DNA of 33,216 nt, taken from Aquifex sp. (GTDB lineage: Bacteria; Aquificota; Aquificia; Aquificales; Aquificaceae). The notes below the pieces were generated by a model that worked only from the letters and a program-made list of their open reading frames with translations, was not told the DNA's origin and did not search any database. The translations under genes were made by a program, and so were the position numbers. Every line of letters starts with the position of its first letter. The stretch's first letter is position 1. Below, in pieces: positions 8,714 through 17,446 of the stretch. The stretch is from contig QNXQ01000143.1 of NCBI GenBank assembly GCA_003978875.1, positions 1-33,216 of the forward strand, in the 5' to 3' direction.

Positions 8714-9373
8714 ATGAAAACCTTAGAAAAGGCTTTCATGGTACTTGAATACCTCATGGAAACGGGGGAGGCTGGAGTTACTGAAATAAGCCAACATCTT
8801 AAATTAAGTAAAAACAACGTCTTTAGAGCGTTAATCACCTTTGAAGAACACGGTCTTGTTGAAAAGGACGAAGAAACGGAAAAGTACAAACTCGCTGTGA
8901 ACGCGGTGAGACTTGGTTACGGTTATACCCAGAAAAATCCATTTATAAAACTTTCAGAACCTGTTTTGAAGAATCTCAGATTTCAACTAAACGAAACCGT
9001 TAATCTTGCAGTTCTCGATGACAGAAAAGAGTACATAGTATACGTTGCGGAGGAAGAAACCATAAAACCTGTTAAGGTAAAATCAAGGCTCGGAAAGAGG
9101 TTCACCCTTGACTCTTCTACGGCTTCGGCTAAAGCCTTGAGAAAAGCTGTTTTGGGAGATGAAGGGTTTGTTTTCGATTACGAATACAGCACGGAAAGTG
9201 AACTGGCAGGCGGAGCATGCATAGTAAGGGATTATATGGGGAAACCTATAGGAGCTATAGAGGTTCTGGCTCCTATATACAGACTTCCTTTGGATAAGAT
9301 AGAAAAAGAACTAAAGCCGCTACTTAAAGAAGTAGCCCTTGAACTCTCGTTAAAATTAGGTTATTGGGATTGA
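8714..9373 (+). CDS. IclR-family transcriptional regulator
   Basis: MKTLEKAFMVLEYLMETGEAGVTEISQHLKLSKNNVFRALITFEEHGLVEKD winged HTH plus IclR effector domain (ACIVRDYMGKPIGAIEVLAP). Confidence 0.88.
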   Translation: MKTLEKAFMVLEYLMETGEAGVTEISQHLKLSKNNVFRALITFEEHGLVEKDEETEKYKLAVNAVRLGYGYTQKNPFIKLSEPVLKNLRFQLNETVNLAVLDDRKEYIVYVAEEETIKPVKVKSRLGKRFTLDSSTASAKALRKAVLGDEGFVFDYEYSTESELAGGACIVRDYMGKPIGAIEVLAPIYRLPLDKIEKELKPLLKEVALELSLKLGYWD

Positions 9374-10377
9374 GCCAGGCTATGCTCGGAATAAAATTTT
9401 CTCTATCCCTTATAGGTATCATTACCTTTCTAATAATCTTTGCGGATTTCTTTGCACCTTATCCTTACGATCTTCAAAACAGAGAAGCTCCTTTTCATCC
9501 TCCTACGAGAATTCATTTTATTAAAGATGGAAAGCTCACATTTCCTTATGTAAACAAATACGAGCTTACCGATCCGCTTTTTAAGGTTTACAGGGAAAAC
9601 AAAAATATATCCTGCAGGTTAAAGTTTTTTACCCGTACACCCTACGGCTTTAAATTCGTAAGTGTAGACGAACCTTGCAAACTTTACATATTGGGAGCTG
9701 ACAAACTGGGAAGGGATGTTCTTTCGAGGCTTCTTTACGGTGGAAGGTATTCTCTCGGCGTGGCTATAATAGGTACGCTCACAACCTTTCTTATAGGAGC
9801 CATTATCGGAGGAATCTCGGGATACTTCGGTGGATGGGTTGACACGTTTATTATGAGACTGGTTGAAGTACTGATGTCCATCCCAGCCTTTTATCTTCTC
9901 CTTTCTTTGAGGGCTGTATTTCCCTTGGAACTTTCCAGCGGGCAGATTTTTCTGATAATAGTTTTCATTCTTTCCTTTCTCGGATGGGCGTCTCTTGCGA
10001 GAGTTGTAAGGGGTATGGTTCTATCAATCAGAGAAAAGGAATTTGTATTAGCTGCAAAAACTTACGGGGCTTCTACTCTTAGAATTCTTTTTAAACACAT
10101 TCTTCCCAATACTTATTTTTATCTTATAGTTTCCGCAACTATGTCAATTCCAGCATTCATATTAGGAGAAGCTTCTCTTTCTCTTTTGGGATTGGGAATA
10201 CAAGAGCCAGAACCCAGTTGGGGTAATATGCTATCGGATGTAAGAAATGTCAATATATTAGCCTCATACCCTTGGCTGGTTGCTCCGGGTGTTGCAATAT
10301 TCCTTACTATTCTCGCATTCAATATTTTAGGAGACAGCCTTCTCAAAAAACAAAGGTATGAGAGTCAAGGTAAATAA
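9364..10377 (+). CDS. ABC transporter permease, DppC/OppC-like (ATG start may be at 9382)
   Basis: LGADKLGRDVLSRLLYGGRYSLGVAI … EASLSLLGLGIQEPEPSWGNML, typical of DppC/OppC. Confidence 0.9.
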   Translation: MGLSQAMLGIKFSLSLIGIITFLIIFADFFAPYPYDLQNREAPFHPPTRIHFIKDGKLTFPYVNKYELTDPLFKVYRENKNISCRLKFFTRTPYGFKFVSVDEPCKLYILGADKLGRDVLSRLLYGGRYSLGVAIIGTLTTFLIGAIIGGISGYFGGWVDTFIMRLVEVLMSIPAFYLLLSLRAVFPLELSSGQIFLIIVFILSFLGWASLARVVRGMVLSIREKEFVLAAKTYGASTLRILFKHILPNTYFYLIVSATMSIPAFILGEASLSLLGLGIQEPEPSWGNMLSDVRNVNILASYPWLVAPGVAIFLTILAFNILGDSLLKKQRYESQGK

Positions 10378-11221
10378 AACAGGAAAAATTTTTATAGGAG
10401 TAACAATCCTCCTGGGAGTTGCTGCGGTAAATACTGGAAATAATCTCCTCTACCTGATAGTCTCTTCCCTTTTATCGGGAATGCTTATAGCGGGGTTTAT
10501 ATCTCTTAAAAATTTAAGAAATCTTAGGTTAACACTTAATTTTCCTTATGAAGTTTACGCTTCAATTCCCATAAAAGGTAAAGTCGGCATAAAAAAGGAA
10601 GATAATTATTACTCTTTTTTAATAAGTATCGACAATGGTTTTTCAAAGGTACTTTTTCCTTACGTTGATAAGGAATTTCGCTTCAAGGAACTATCGTTTA
10701 TCTTCCCAGATAGGGGATATTATGAAAAGGTAAAACTAAAAATAAGCTCCGATTTTCCCTTAGGAATGTTTACAAGATTCTTTGAAACCGAAATAAAAGT
10801 AAACTTAATAGTTTTTCCCAAACCCATTAGAACTGATTTGAAGGAATTTATATCTGAAGAGGAAAGGGGTGAATCAAAATCTTTCTTTCAGGTAAAGGGT
10901 TATGAGGATATAAAAGATATAAGGGATTATAAAAATGAACCGATGAAACTCATTCACTGGAAACTTTCTGCCAAAAGTGAAAGTTTGAAAGTAAAAGAAA
11001 TGGTCAGAAATGAAAATCGTTCCGTAATTCTTTCCCTGAATTCAGTAGATGGAGATTTGGAAACAAAGCTTTCAAAACTCACTTACCTTATAAACGAACT
11101 AATAGACAGAGGCTTTTCAGTAGCTTTAAAACTGGACAATACTTTTATACCACCTTCCTTCGGACAAAAACACAAACTCAAACTTCTGAAGGAATTAGCT
11201 GTTTATGGAAAGAATTCATAG
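10358..11221 (+). CDS. DUF58-domain protein
   Basis: Two N-terminal TM segments, and VKGYEDIKDIRDYKNEPMKLIHWKLSAKSESLKVKE DUF58 signature. Confidence 0.8.
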   Translation: MRVKVNKTGKIFIGVTILLGVAAVNTGNNLLYLIVSSLLSGMLIAGFISLKNLRNLRLTLNFPYEVYASIPIKGKVGIKKEDNYYSFLISIDNGFSKVLFPYVDKEFRFKELSFIFPDRGYYEKVKLKISSDFPLGMFTRFFETEIKVNLIVFPKPIRTDLKEFISEEERGESKSFFQVKGYEDIKDIRDYKNEPMKLIHWKLSAKSESLKVKEMVRNENRSVILSLNSVDGDLETKLSKLTYLINELIDRGFSVALKLDNTFIPPSFGQKHKLKLLKELAVYGKNS

Positions 11222-11237
11222 GATTTTTTATTTATTT

Positions 11238-12263
11238 TTATTCTCTTTCTTTTTCTGTCTTTATCTCTTCATACTTTTTCCACAACCCTTCTTTTAATTC
11301 CTCTAATCCCTCTCCGGTTAACGCGGAAATTGCGAAAAACTCGTATCCTTTTTCTTTAAAGTAGTTCTTTAATTCTTCAATTAATCCCTTATCACTCAAA
11401 GCATCTATCTTATTGGCAACGACAATCTGCGGTTTTTTAACAAGTTCCTGGCTATAAAGAGCAAGTTCTTTATTTATAGCTTCAAAGGCATGTATAGGGT
11501 CTCTTTCCCTGAAATCGGAAACGTCTATTATATGGGCTAAAAATTTAGTTCTCTCTATGTGCCTTAAAAATTCATAGCCTAAGCCTGCACCTTTGTGGGC
11601 ATCTTCTATCAGTCCGGGGATATCGGCTATTATCAGTCTTCTGTCCCAATCAAGCTCCATAACTCCCAAATTTGGACTCAATGTGGTAAAGGGATAGTCC
11701 GCTATTTTTGGATTTGCTCTGGTTAATCTGGCAAGAAGTGTAGATTTTCCTGCATTAGGAAAACCTATTAAGCCTACATCGGCTATAAGTTTGAGTTCTA
11801 AAATTATCCATCTCTCTTCGCCCGGCTCACCCTTTTCCGCATAAGTAGGTGCTTGATTAGTAGGAGTTGCAAATCTGGCATTTCCTCTTCCTCCCTTTCC
11901 GCCTCTTGCCACTATACACGTTTGTCCATCTTTAACGAGGTCGCAGATAATTTCTCCCGTCTGGGCATCTTTTACTACGGTTCCAACGGGAACATAAATA
12001 ATAAGGTCTTCTCCTTTCTTACCGTGCATTTTCTTCCCTTTGCCGGGTTCACCGTCTTCAGCTATAAAGTGTTTTTTGTATTTAAAGTCAAGAAGTGTAT
12101 GCTTTGAAGATGTAGCTACCAAGATAACATTTCCACCTCTCCCACCGTCTCCGCCTGCAGGTCCTCCCTTCGGTCTATACTTTTCCCTCAGGAATGCAAC
12201 CGCTCCGTCTCCTCCTTTTCCTGCACGCACGTAGATTTTTACCCGGTCTATAAACTTTTCCAT
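11238..12263 (-). CDS. obg: GTPase Obg/CgtA
   Basis: Glycine-rich Obg fold (GGDGAVAFLREKYRPKGGPAGGDGGRGG), G1 GFPNAGKST, DIPGLIEDAHKGAGLG. Confidence 0.96.
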   Translation of the reverse strand: MEKFIDRVKIYVRAGKGGDGAVAFLREKYRPKGGPAGGDGGRGGNVILVATSSKHTLLDFKYKKHFIAEDGEPGKGKKMHGKKGEDLIIYVPVGTVVKDAQTGEIICDLVKDGQTCIVARGGKGGRGNARFATPTNQAPTYAEKGEPGEERWIILELKLIADVGLIGFPNAGKSTLLARLTRANPKIADYPFTTLSPNLGVMELDWDRRLIIADIPGLIEDAHKGAGLGYEFLRHIERTKFLAHIIDVSDFRERDPIHAFEAINKELALYSQELVKKPQIVVANKIDALSDKGLIEELKNYFKEKGYEFFAISALTGEGLEELKEGLWKKYEEIKTEKERE

Positions 12264-12333
12264 ACCAGAGAATTAAATATATCTCTTCCTAGTCTCTGAG
12301 AAAGTCTTGAATTTCAATAGCTTAAGGTATGTG

Positions 12334-12754
12334 TTATCCACAATTTATCCACATTTTGTCCACAATTTATCCACATTATTCACATGTTTTATCCACACAA
12401 TTTCACAAACGGTTGAAAATCAAGGGTTAAACAATTATCCACGTATGGCTACATAAATTATTTATAGCTCTGCATTTTTCCGACAGAATGTGGATAACCA
12501 TCTCTGTAGATGTGGATAGTTTATAAGTCATTTATAAATCTGAACATTTTTTACGGATAAAAATTCCGGGATATAAAGCACTTATGAAGCAAATGTGGAT
12601 AATGTGGATAAGTTTCGTAAATACTTCATAGTTCTGTACTTTTGTACTAACGAAAAATCACGCTTTATAAAACACTTACGATAACAATGTGGATAAAATG
12701 TGGATAAAATTTCTGCAAATGCCTGGAAATCAAAAAGTTTTATTTTTGTCCACA
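12334..12754. other. oriC: Candidate chromosomal replication origin (oriC): array of DnaA-box-like 9-mers
   Basis: + orientation TTATCCACA or close: 12334, 12345, 12356 (TTGTCCACA), 12367, 12376 (TTATTCACA), 12389, 12435 (TTATCCACG), 12746 (TTGTCCACA). - orientation TGTGGATAA: 12489, 12511 (TGTGGATAG), 12594, 12603, 12688, 12699. AT-rich spacers lie between. Confidence 0.82.
12525..12711. repeat. ~94-bp imperfect tandem repeat (2 units) in the candidate origin, each ending in a pair of TGTGGATAA boxes
   Basis: TATAAATCTGAACATTTTTTACGGATAAAAATTCCGGGATATAAAGCACTTATGAAGCAAATGTGGATAATGTGGATAA versus CATAGTTCTGTACTTTTGTACTAACGAAAAATCACGCTTTATAAAACACTTACGATAACAATGTGGATAAAATGTGGATAA. Offset is 94 bp at both TCTG (12539/12633) and the first box (12594/12688). 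Confidence 0.75.
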
Positions 12755-12802
12755 GGATTTTTGGAGCCTTATTATTTTTCTTTTAGATACAAAATAATAT
12801 TT

Positions 12803-13279
12803 ATGGAAATAAATAGAGAAGAAATAGAAAAGAAGATTAGGGAGATTGTGGAACCAATTATCAGAGGAATGGGGTTTAAACTTTTTGACGTTGAGTTTAA
12901 ACCTGAAGGTAGAGGATGGGTTCTGAGAATTATAGCTGATAAAGAAGGTGGAATTACTATAAAGGATTGTGAGACTATAAGCAAGAAAATAAGTGCACTC
13001 TTAGATGTTGAAGATATTATTCCGTTTTCTTACCTCCTTGAAATAACCTCACCGGGTCTTACAAGACCTCTTACTAAGGTAGAGCATTACGATTTTTTCA
13101 AAGGGAGACTGGTTAAGTTGATTCTTAAGGAGCCTATAGAGGGAAAGAGGGAAGTTGTAGGACTTATAGAAGATGTGAGAAACGGTATAATAGATATTCG
13201 CGATAAGGAAAAGGGTGATATCCTACATATTCCCTTTTCCGCTATAGCCAAAGGAAGACTGGAGATAGAGGGATGGTAA
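12803..13279 (+). CDS. rimP: Ribosome maturation factor RimP
   Basis: REIVEPIIRGMGFKLFDVEFKPEGRGWVLRIIADKEGGITIKDCETISKKISALLDVED…LEITSPGLTRPL. The ORF-track start at 12689 lies inside the DnaA-box array, so ATG 12803 is preferred. Confidence 0.93.
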   Translation: MEINREEIEKKIREIVEPIIRGMGFKLFDVEFKPEGRGWVLRIIADKEGGITIKDCETISKKISALLDVEDIIPFSYLLEITSPGLTRPLTKVEHYDFFKGRLVKLILKEPIEGKREVVGLIEDVRNGIIDIRDKEKGDILHIPFSAIAKGRLEIEGW

Positions 13280-14292
13280 AAGGTGCAATACAGAAACTCA
13301 TAGAACAGGTTGCAAAAGAGCACGATTTGCCGGAAAGAATAGTAGAAAGAGCATTAAAAAATGCTATAGCTATTGCTATAAAAAAGGACAAGAAGATTAG
13401 AGATGAGCTGGAAGTGGATTTTACGGATGAAGGGATAAAGGTTTATGTAATAAGAAGAAAAGGGAATAAAAAAATAAAATTTCCTCTCGATATTTCTCCC
13501 GAGGATGTAAATAGAATAGCAGCTTATGCTGCGAAAGAAGAATTTTTAAGGGAGATTGAAAAAGCCGAACAAGAAAGGGGATTTCTGGAATTTAAAGAAC
13601 TTGAAGGAGAAGTAGTCTACGGAATAGTGAGAAAGGTTTTAGAAAACGGTGATGTGATAGTAGACTTGGGAAGAATAGACTCAATTCTTCCAAAAAAGGA
13701 ACAATTACCCGGTGAGCAATACAAAACAGGGGATAAAGTCAAAGCTCTACTGCTTGAAGTCAGAAAGGTAAGGGGAGAGCCACTCTTGATTCTTTCGAGA
13801 ACTCATCCAAACTTCCTCAGAAAACTCATAGAACACGAAGTACCCGAGATTCAAGAGGGGCTTATAGAGATAAAAAATGTAGCCAGAATTCCGGGAGAAA
13901 GAGCCAAAGTTGCCGTAGATTCAAAGGAAATGAAGATGGATCCTGTGGGTATAGTTGTTGGGCTAAAGGGAATGAGAATACAAAGAGTTTCCGAGGAACT
14001 TGGCGGAGAAAAAATAGATGTGATAAGGTGGAGCGATGATATAGCGGAACTTATAAGGAGGGCTTTAGCTCCTTCACATCCACAGAAGATAAAGCTTTTT
14101 ACCTATGAAAAGAGAGCAGAAGTCGCTGTACCAGAAGACGAGCTTTCACTTGCCATAGGAAAAAGAGGTATAAACGTAAAGCTTGCATCGAAACTTACGG
14201 GATGGCACATAGATGTTCTTTCTACAAAGGATTTTGAAAAACTTGAGGAATTGAGACAGAAACAAAATGAGCAACAAGATTCTGAGGCTTAA
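13273..14292 (+). CDS. nusA: Transcription termination/antitermination factor NusA
   Basis: S1 and KH domains: EGEVVYGIVRKVLENGDVIVDLGRIDSILPKKEQ…LAIGKRGINVKLASKLTGWHIDV. Confidence 0.95.
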   Translation: MVKGAIQKLIEQVAKEHDLPERIVERALKNAIAIAIKKDKKIRDELEVDFTDEGIKVYVIRRKGNKKIKFPLDISPEDVNRIAAYAAKEEFLREIEKAEQERGFLEFKELEGEVVYGIVRKVLENGDVIVDLGRIDSILPKKEQLPGEQYKTGDKVKALLLEVRKVRGEPLLILSRTHPNFLRKLIEHEVPEIQEGLIEIKNVARIPGERAKVAVDSKEMKMDPVGIVVGLKGMRIQRVSEELGGEKIDVIRWSDDIAELIRRALAPSHPQKIKLFTYEKRAEVAVPEDELSLAIGKRGINVKLASKLTGWHIDVLSTKDFEKLEELRQKQNEQQDSEA

Positions 14293-15544
14293 TGTAGAAA
14301 AATTAGTTTACGGCGGTTACGGTTTTTCGAAAATTAACGGGAAAGCTGTATTTGTAAGATATGCAGCACCTAAAGAACTTGTGGATGCTGAAATTATAAA
14401 GGAAAAGAAAGACTTTTCCGAAGCGGTAGTAAGGAATATAGTTCTTTCATCTCCTTCGAGGCGTGAAGCTCCCTGTCCTTATTACGGAATTTGCGGTGGA
14501 TGTCAAATTCAGCATATAACCTATGAAGAACAACTGAATGCAAAAAGGGAAATACTTTTGGAAAGTTTACAGAGAATAGGTAAACTCAAGGAAATTGATT
14601 ATCGGGGAGAAATTCCCTCCAAAAAGGAATTTAACTATAGGGTAAGAGTTCAGTTCAAAATTCAGGACGGAAAAATAGGCTTTTTCAGATGGGATAAAAG
14701 GGAAGTAGTTGATATAGAGGAGTGTCTTTTAGCCCATGAAAAGGTAAACTATCTTATTCCCAATTTAAGAGAAATTATGAAGGCTATAAATGACCTTCAG
14801 GAGATTCACGTTCATTATTCTCCTACCAGAGATGAGGCTATTCTAAAATTCGTGAGTATAACCCATACCGATGAAGGACTCATTCAAAGTCTTCTGGAAA
14901 ACGTTTTACCGAAATGGGTTGTAGGTATAGGAAACTACGGAAAACTGGGAAATACTTTGGTGAAAAGGTATAAGGTAGGTAGAGAACATATATTCATGGA
15001 CGTAGGAAAATGGAAGTTTAGGGTAAGTAACGATAGCTTTTTTCAAGTAAATTACACGCTTTGGAAGGAATTTGTTAACGAAGTTATCGATTTAGCGGAA
15101 GGTTATAAAAAGGGAGTGGATTTACATAGCGGGGTTGGATTCTTTACCATACCATTATCGGAAAAAGGGAATTTCATCGAAGGAGCTGATGCTAATCCTT
15201 CCGCCATTAAGGATGCTGAATATAACGCAAAGCTAAACAACAGGGAAAATGTAATATTTACAGAAGCTACTGCTTATAAGTATTTGAAGAGGAGAATAGG
15301 TGAGATTATAGACCTTGTGGTTGTAGACCCTCCGAGAAGCGGTTTACTTAAAGAGGAGGTAGACCTTTTACTTAAAAACAAACCTGAAAAGGTCGTGTAT
15401 ATTTCTTGCAATCCTTCTACATTTGCACGGGATGTAAGAATGCTCGTGAAGGGAGGATATAAGCTCTCATTCGTAAAATTAATCGACAATTTCCCTCAAA
15501 CTTATCATATAGAGAGTATAGCCTTGCTGAAACTGTCGGAGTGA
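14267..15544 (+). CDS. 23S rRNA/tRNA m5U methyltransferase (RlmD/RumA/TrmA family) with TRAM and Fe-S cysteines
   Basis: N-terminal TRAM-like domain, CPYYGICGGCQIQH, DLHSGVGFFTIPL, VVDPPRSGL, YISCNPSTFARD. Confidence 0.93.
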   Translation: MSNKILRLNVEKLVYGGYGFSKINGKAVFVRYAAPKELVDAEIIKEKKDFSEAVVRNIVLSSPSRREAPCPYYGICGGCQIQHITYEEQLNAKREILLESLQRIGKLKEIDYRGEIPSKKEFNYRVRVQFKIQDGKIGFFRWDKREVVDIEECLLAHEKVNYLIPNLREIMKAINDLQEIHVHYSPTRDEAILKFVSITHTDEGLIQSLLENVLPKWVVGIGNYGKLGNTLVKRYKVGREHIFMDVGKWKFRVSNDSFFQVNYTLWKEFVNEVIDLAEGYKKGVDLHSGVGFFTIPLSEKGNFIEGADANPSAIKDAEYNAKLNNRENVIFTEATAYKYLKRRIGEIIDLVVVDPPRSGLLKEEVDLLLKNKPEKVVYISCNPSTFARDVRMLVKGGYKLSFVKLIDNFPQTYHIESIALLKLSE

Positions 15545-15970
15545 TTACTTTATATTGAACTCTATTAATCCCTTTTGTGCATTCAAAGGTCTTATAACTA
15601 TCTTATCGTTGGACATAAATTGAACAAATCCTTCTATTAAACCTGCTAGGAATAACACAACGGGGGAATTTGTGTTTACTTCTTCCCTCATAGCTTCGGT
15701 AAAAACATCGTTCTTCACGGTTATTTTATCTCCGGACAGAATTATATCTTCTGCAAATCCGAGTTCCTTCATAATATGTATAGTTCTCTTTATTGCGGTT
15801 TCTTTGTCAAGTACTTCGGGGAGTTTTCCTATTAAGGTTTCGAGAAGTTTGGGACCGCTGTGTTTTCCCGCCTCCCTTAAAACCGCCCCAGCTCCCTTTT
15901 CACCGATTAAACTTTTCACTCCCTCAATAGTGTCAACTAAGGCTATAAGTAAGATGTCTGCATCAACCAT
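15545..15970 (-). CDS. Conserved hypothetical 141-aa protein
   Basis: Intact ORF overlapping the upstream minus ORF by 8 nt. No firm family. Confidence 0.6.
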   Translation of the reverse strand: MVDADILLIALVDTIEGVKSLIGEKGAGAVLREAGKHSGPKLLETLIGKLPEVLDKETAIKRTIHIMKELGFAEDIILSGDKITVKNDVFTEAMREEVNTNSPVVLFLAGLIEGFVQFMSNDKIVIRPLNAQKGLIEFNIK

Positions 15971-16460
15971 TAAGTTTACTTATATCCGATATTATGTAGG
16001 ATATTCCATAAGAATTTTTTAAAATCTTAAAAGTTTCGATTATACATTTTTCAAAGGAACGCTCGAGGCTTTTTATAAAGTAATAAACCTCCTTTTTGGG
16101 TATATAAGCTAACCCCTCCCATTTATTCTCCCTGATTAATAAAGAAGGAATATCGAAAACGGAAAGCTTTTTTAATTTTTCTTCTACTAATTTTTTCCCT
16201 GCGTCAATTATAAGAATATCATCTCCCTTTAATTTTCTTAAACCTTTATAAACTCCAAAATTTAACGTTCCTTTTGTATTGTTTATGAAACATATCTCGG
16301 GAAACTTTTTAAAAACTTCCAGAAAACCTTCAGTTATGGATGCGTATAGGTTATCTATACCTAGTTTTCTCCGTATAAATTCATAATTTAGTTCCATCAA
16401 ATTTAGCACTTTATCCTTTTCACTTTCTAAATCTGTATAGAATACCAGTAGGACTTTCAT
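15963..16460 (-). CDS. Hypothetical 165-aa protein
   Basis: Intact ORF coupled to the downstream CDS. Coding-like composition, no family recognised. Confidence 0.55.
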   Translation of the reverse strand: MKVLLVFYTDLESEKDKVLNLMELNYEFIRRKLGIDNLYASITEGFLEVFKKFPEICFINNTKGTLNFGVYKGLRKLKGDDILIIDAGKKLVEEKLKKLSVFDIPSLLIRENKWEGLAYIPKKEVYYFIKSLERSFEKCIIETFKILKNSYGISYIISDISKLNG

Positions 16461-16487
16461 TATGAATAATTTTAAATGAAGAAGAAA

Positions 16488-16895
16488 TTAAACTTTGAGG
16501 AGTATACTTCGCAATTTTTCTGTTTCTTGTTCATTAGAATGCTCTACAAGGAGGCCCCTATCATGAATTTGTTTATCTACCCTGGAGGGTTGTAGATTGT
16601 TGATTATGTAGTCCATTGCTTTGTAAGCTTTGGAAGGGTCTCCGCATGTGTAAACGTCCACGGTTGCTATGCCGTGTTCGGGCCAAGTATGGATAGATAT
16701 GTGGGATTCCGCTAAAAGAACTACTCCGGTTGCTCCATGGGGTTGGAACTGATAATAATGAGAGGATATTTTGGTGAGGTTAGCGTACTTTACAGCTCCT
16801 TCAAGGAGCTCTCTGATATCTTCAACACGGTCAATCTTATCGGCATCTACACCGTAAAGGTCCGCTAAGATATGCAGTCCGAGGGTCTTTGCCAT
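16488..16895 (-). CDS. speD: S-adenosylmethionine decarboxylase proenzyme (SpeD/SpeH, prokaryotic class 1B)
   Basis: LLAESHISIHTWPEHGIATVDVYTCGDPSKAYKAM, including the processing site serine. Confidence 0.95.
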   Translation of the reverse strand: MAKTLGLHILADLYGVDADKIDRVEDIRELLEGAVKYANLTKISSHYYQFQPHGATGVVLLAESHISIHTWPEHGIATVDVYTCGDPSKAYKAMDYIINNLQPSRVDKQIHDRGLLVEHSNEQETEKLRSILLKV

Positions 16896-16989
16896 TTCAT
16901 ATCCTCCCTTGAGAAATTTTCAAAAAGTTTGGCAAAGATTACATATCGCATTATCGCCTCCTTAGGCAAAATAACAGTATAATACAATT

Positions 16990-17446
16990 TTGTGAAAAAA
17001 AAAGCCTGAATTATTTAAGACCAACCCAATCTATAGTAAAAAATGCAATATTTAATATCCTCGGTGATATCTCCGATTTGGTATTTGTGGACTTATTTGC
17101 CGGAACTGGACAAATAGGTTTAGAAGCGGAGAGAAAAGGTGCAAGGGTAATTTTCGTTGAAAAAAACAGGAAATTAGCCTTTCAAATTAAAAGAAAAACT
17201 GAGAAAGGTAAAGTTATAACCGGGGATGTGTTGAATTTTCTTAAAAAGTGGAAGGATAAATCCCACATAATTTTTGCCGATCCTCCTTACATTTACGATA
17301 AGTACGAAGAGCTTATAGAACTTGCTTTAAGTAGGTTGGAAAAAGGAGGAGTTTTTATTCTTGAACACGACAAGTGGAAAAGTTTTAATGCCCCCGAAGA
17401 AAGGAAATATGGTGATACAGTATTATCAATATGGGTAAAAGAGTAG
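16990..17446 (+). pseudogene. rsmD: RsmD-like 16S rRNA (guanine966-N2)-methyltransferase with its start separated by a frame change in an A9 tract (intact downstream frame 17078-17446)
   Basis: …SLNYLRPTQSIVKNAIFNILGDISDLVFVDLFAGTGQIGLEAERKGA…FADPPYIYDKYEEL. RPTxxxVxxAxFNIL lies upstream of the ORF-track start. GTG-A9-GCC-TGA at ~16992 is out of frame by one base. Confidence 0.7.

Noticed and set aside
8617-8889. 90-aa minus ORF over the icd/iclR intergenic region
   Set aside because: Mostly antisense to iclR-like coding sequence; no recognisable protein features.
12334-12754. Box array interpreted as a CRISPR or simple minisatellite
   Set aside because: Units are 9-mers in both orientations with non-uniform short spacers matching the DnaA consensus; there is no ~30-bp repeat/unique spacer pattern and no cas genes.
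12689-12802. N-terminal extension of the RimP ORF (MDKMWIKFLQMPGNQKVLFLSTGFLEPYYFSFRYKIIF)
   Set aside because: It is translation through DnaA-box repeats; the RimP family start matches ATG 12803.
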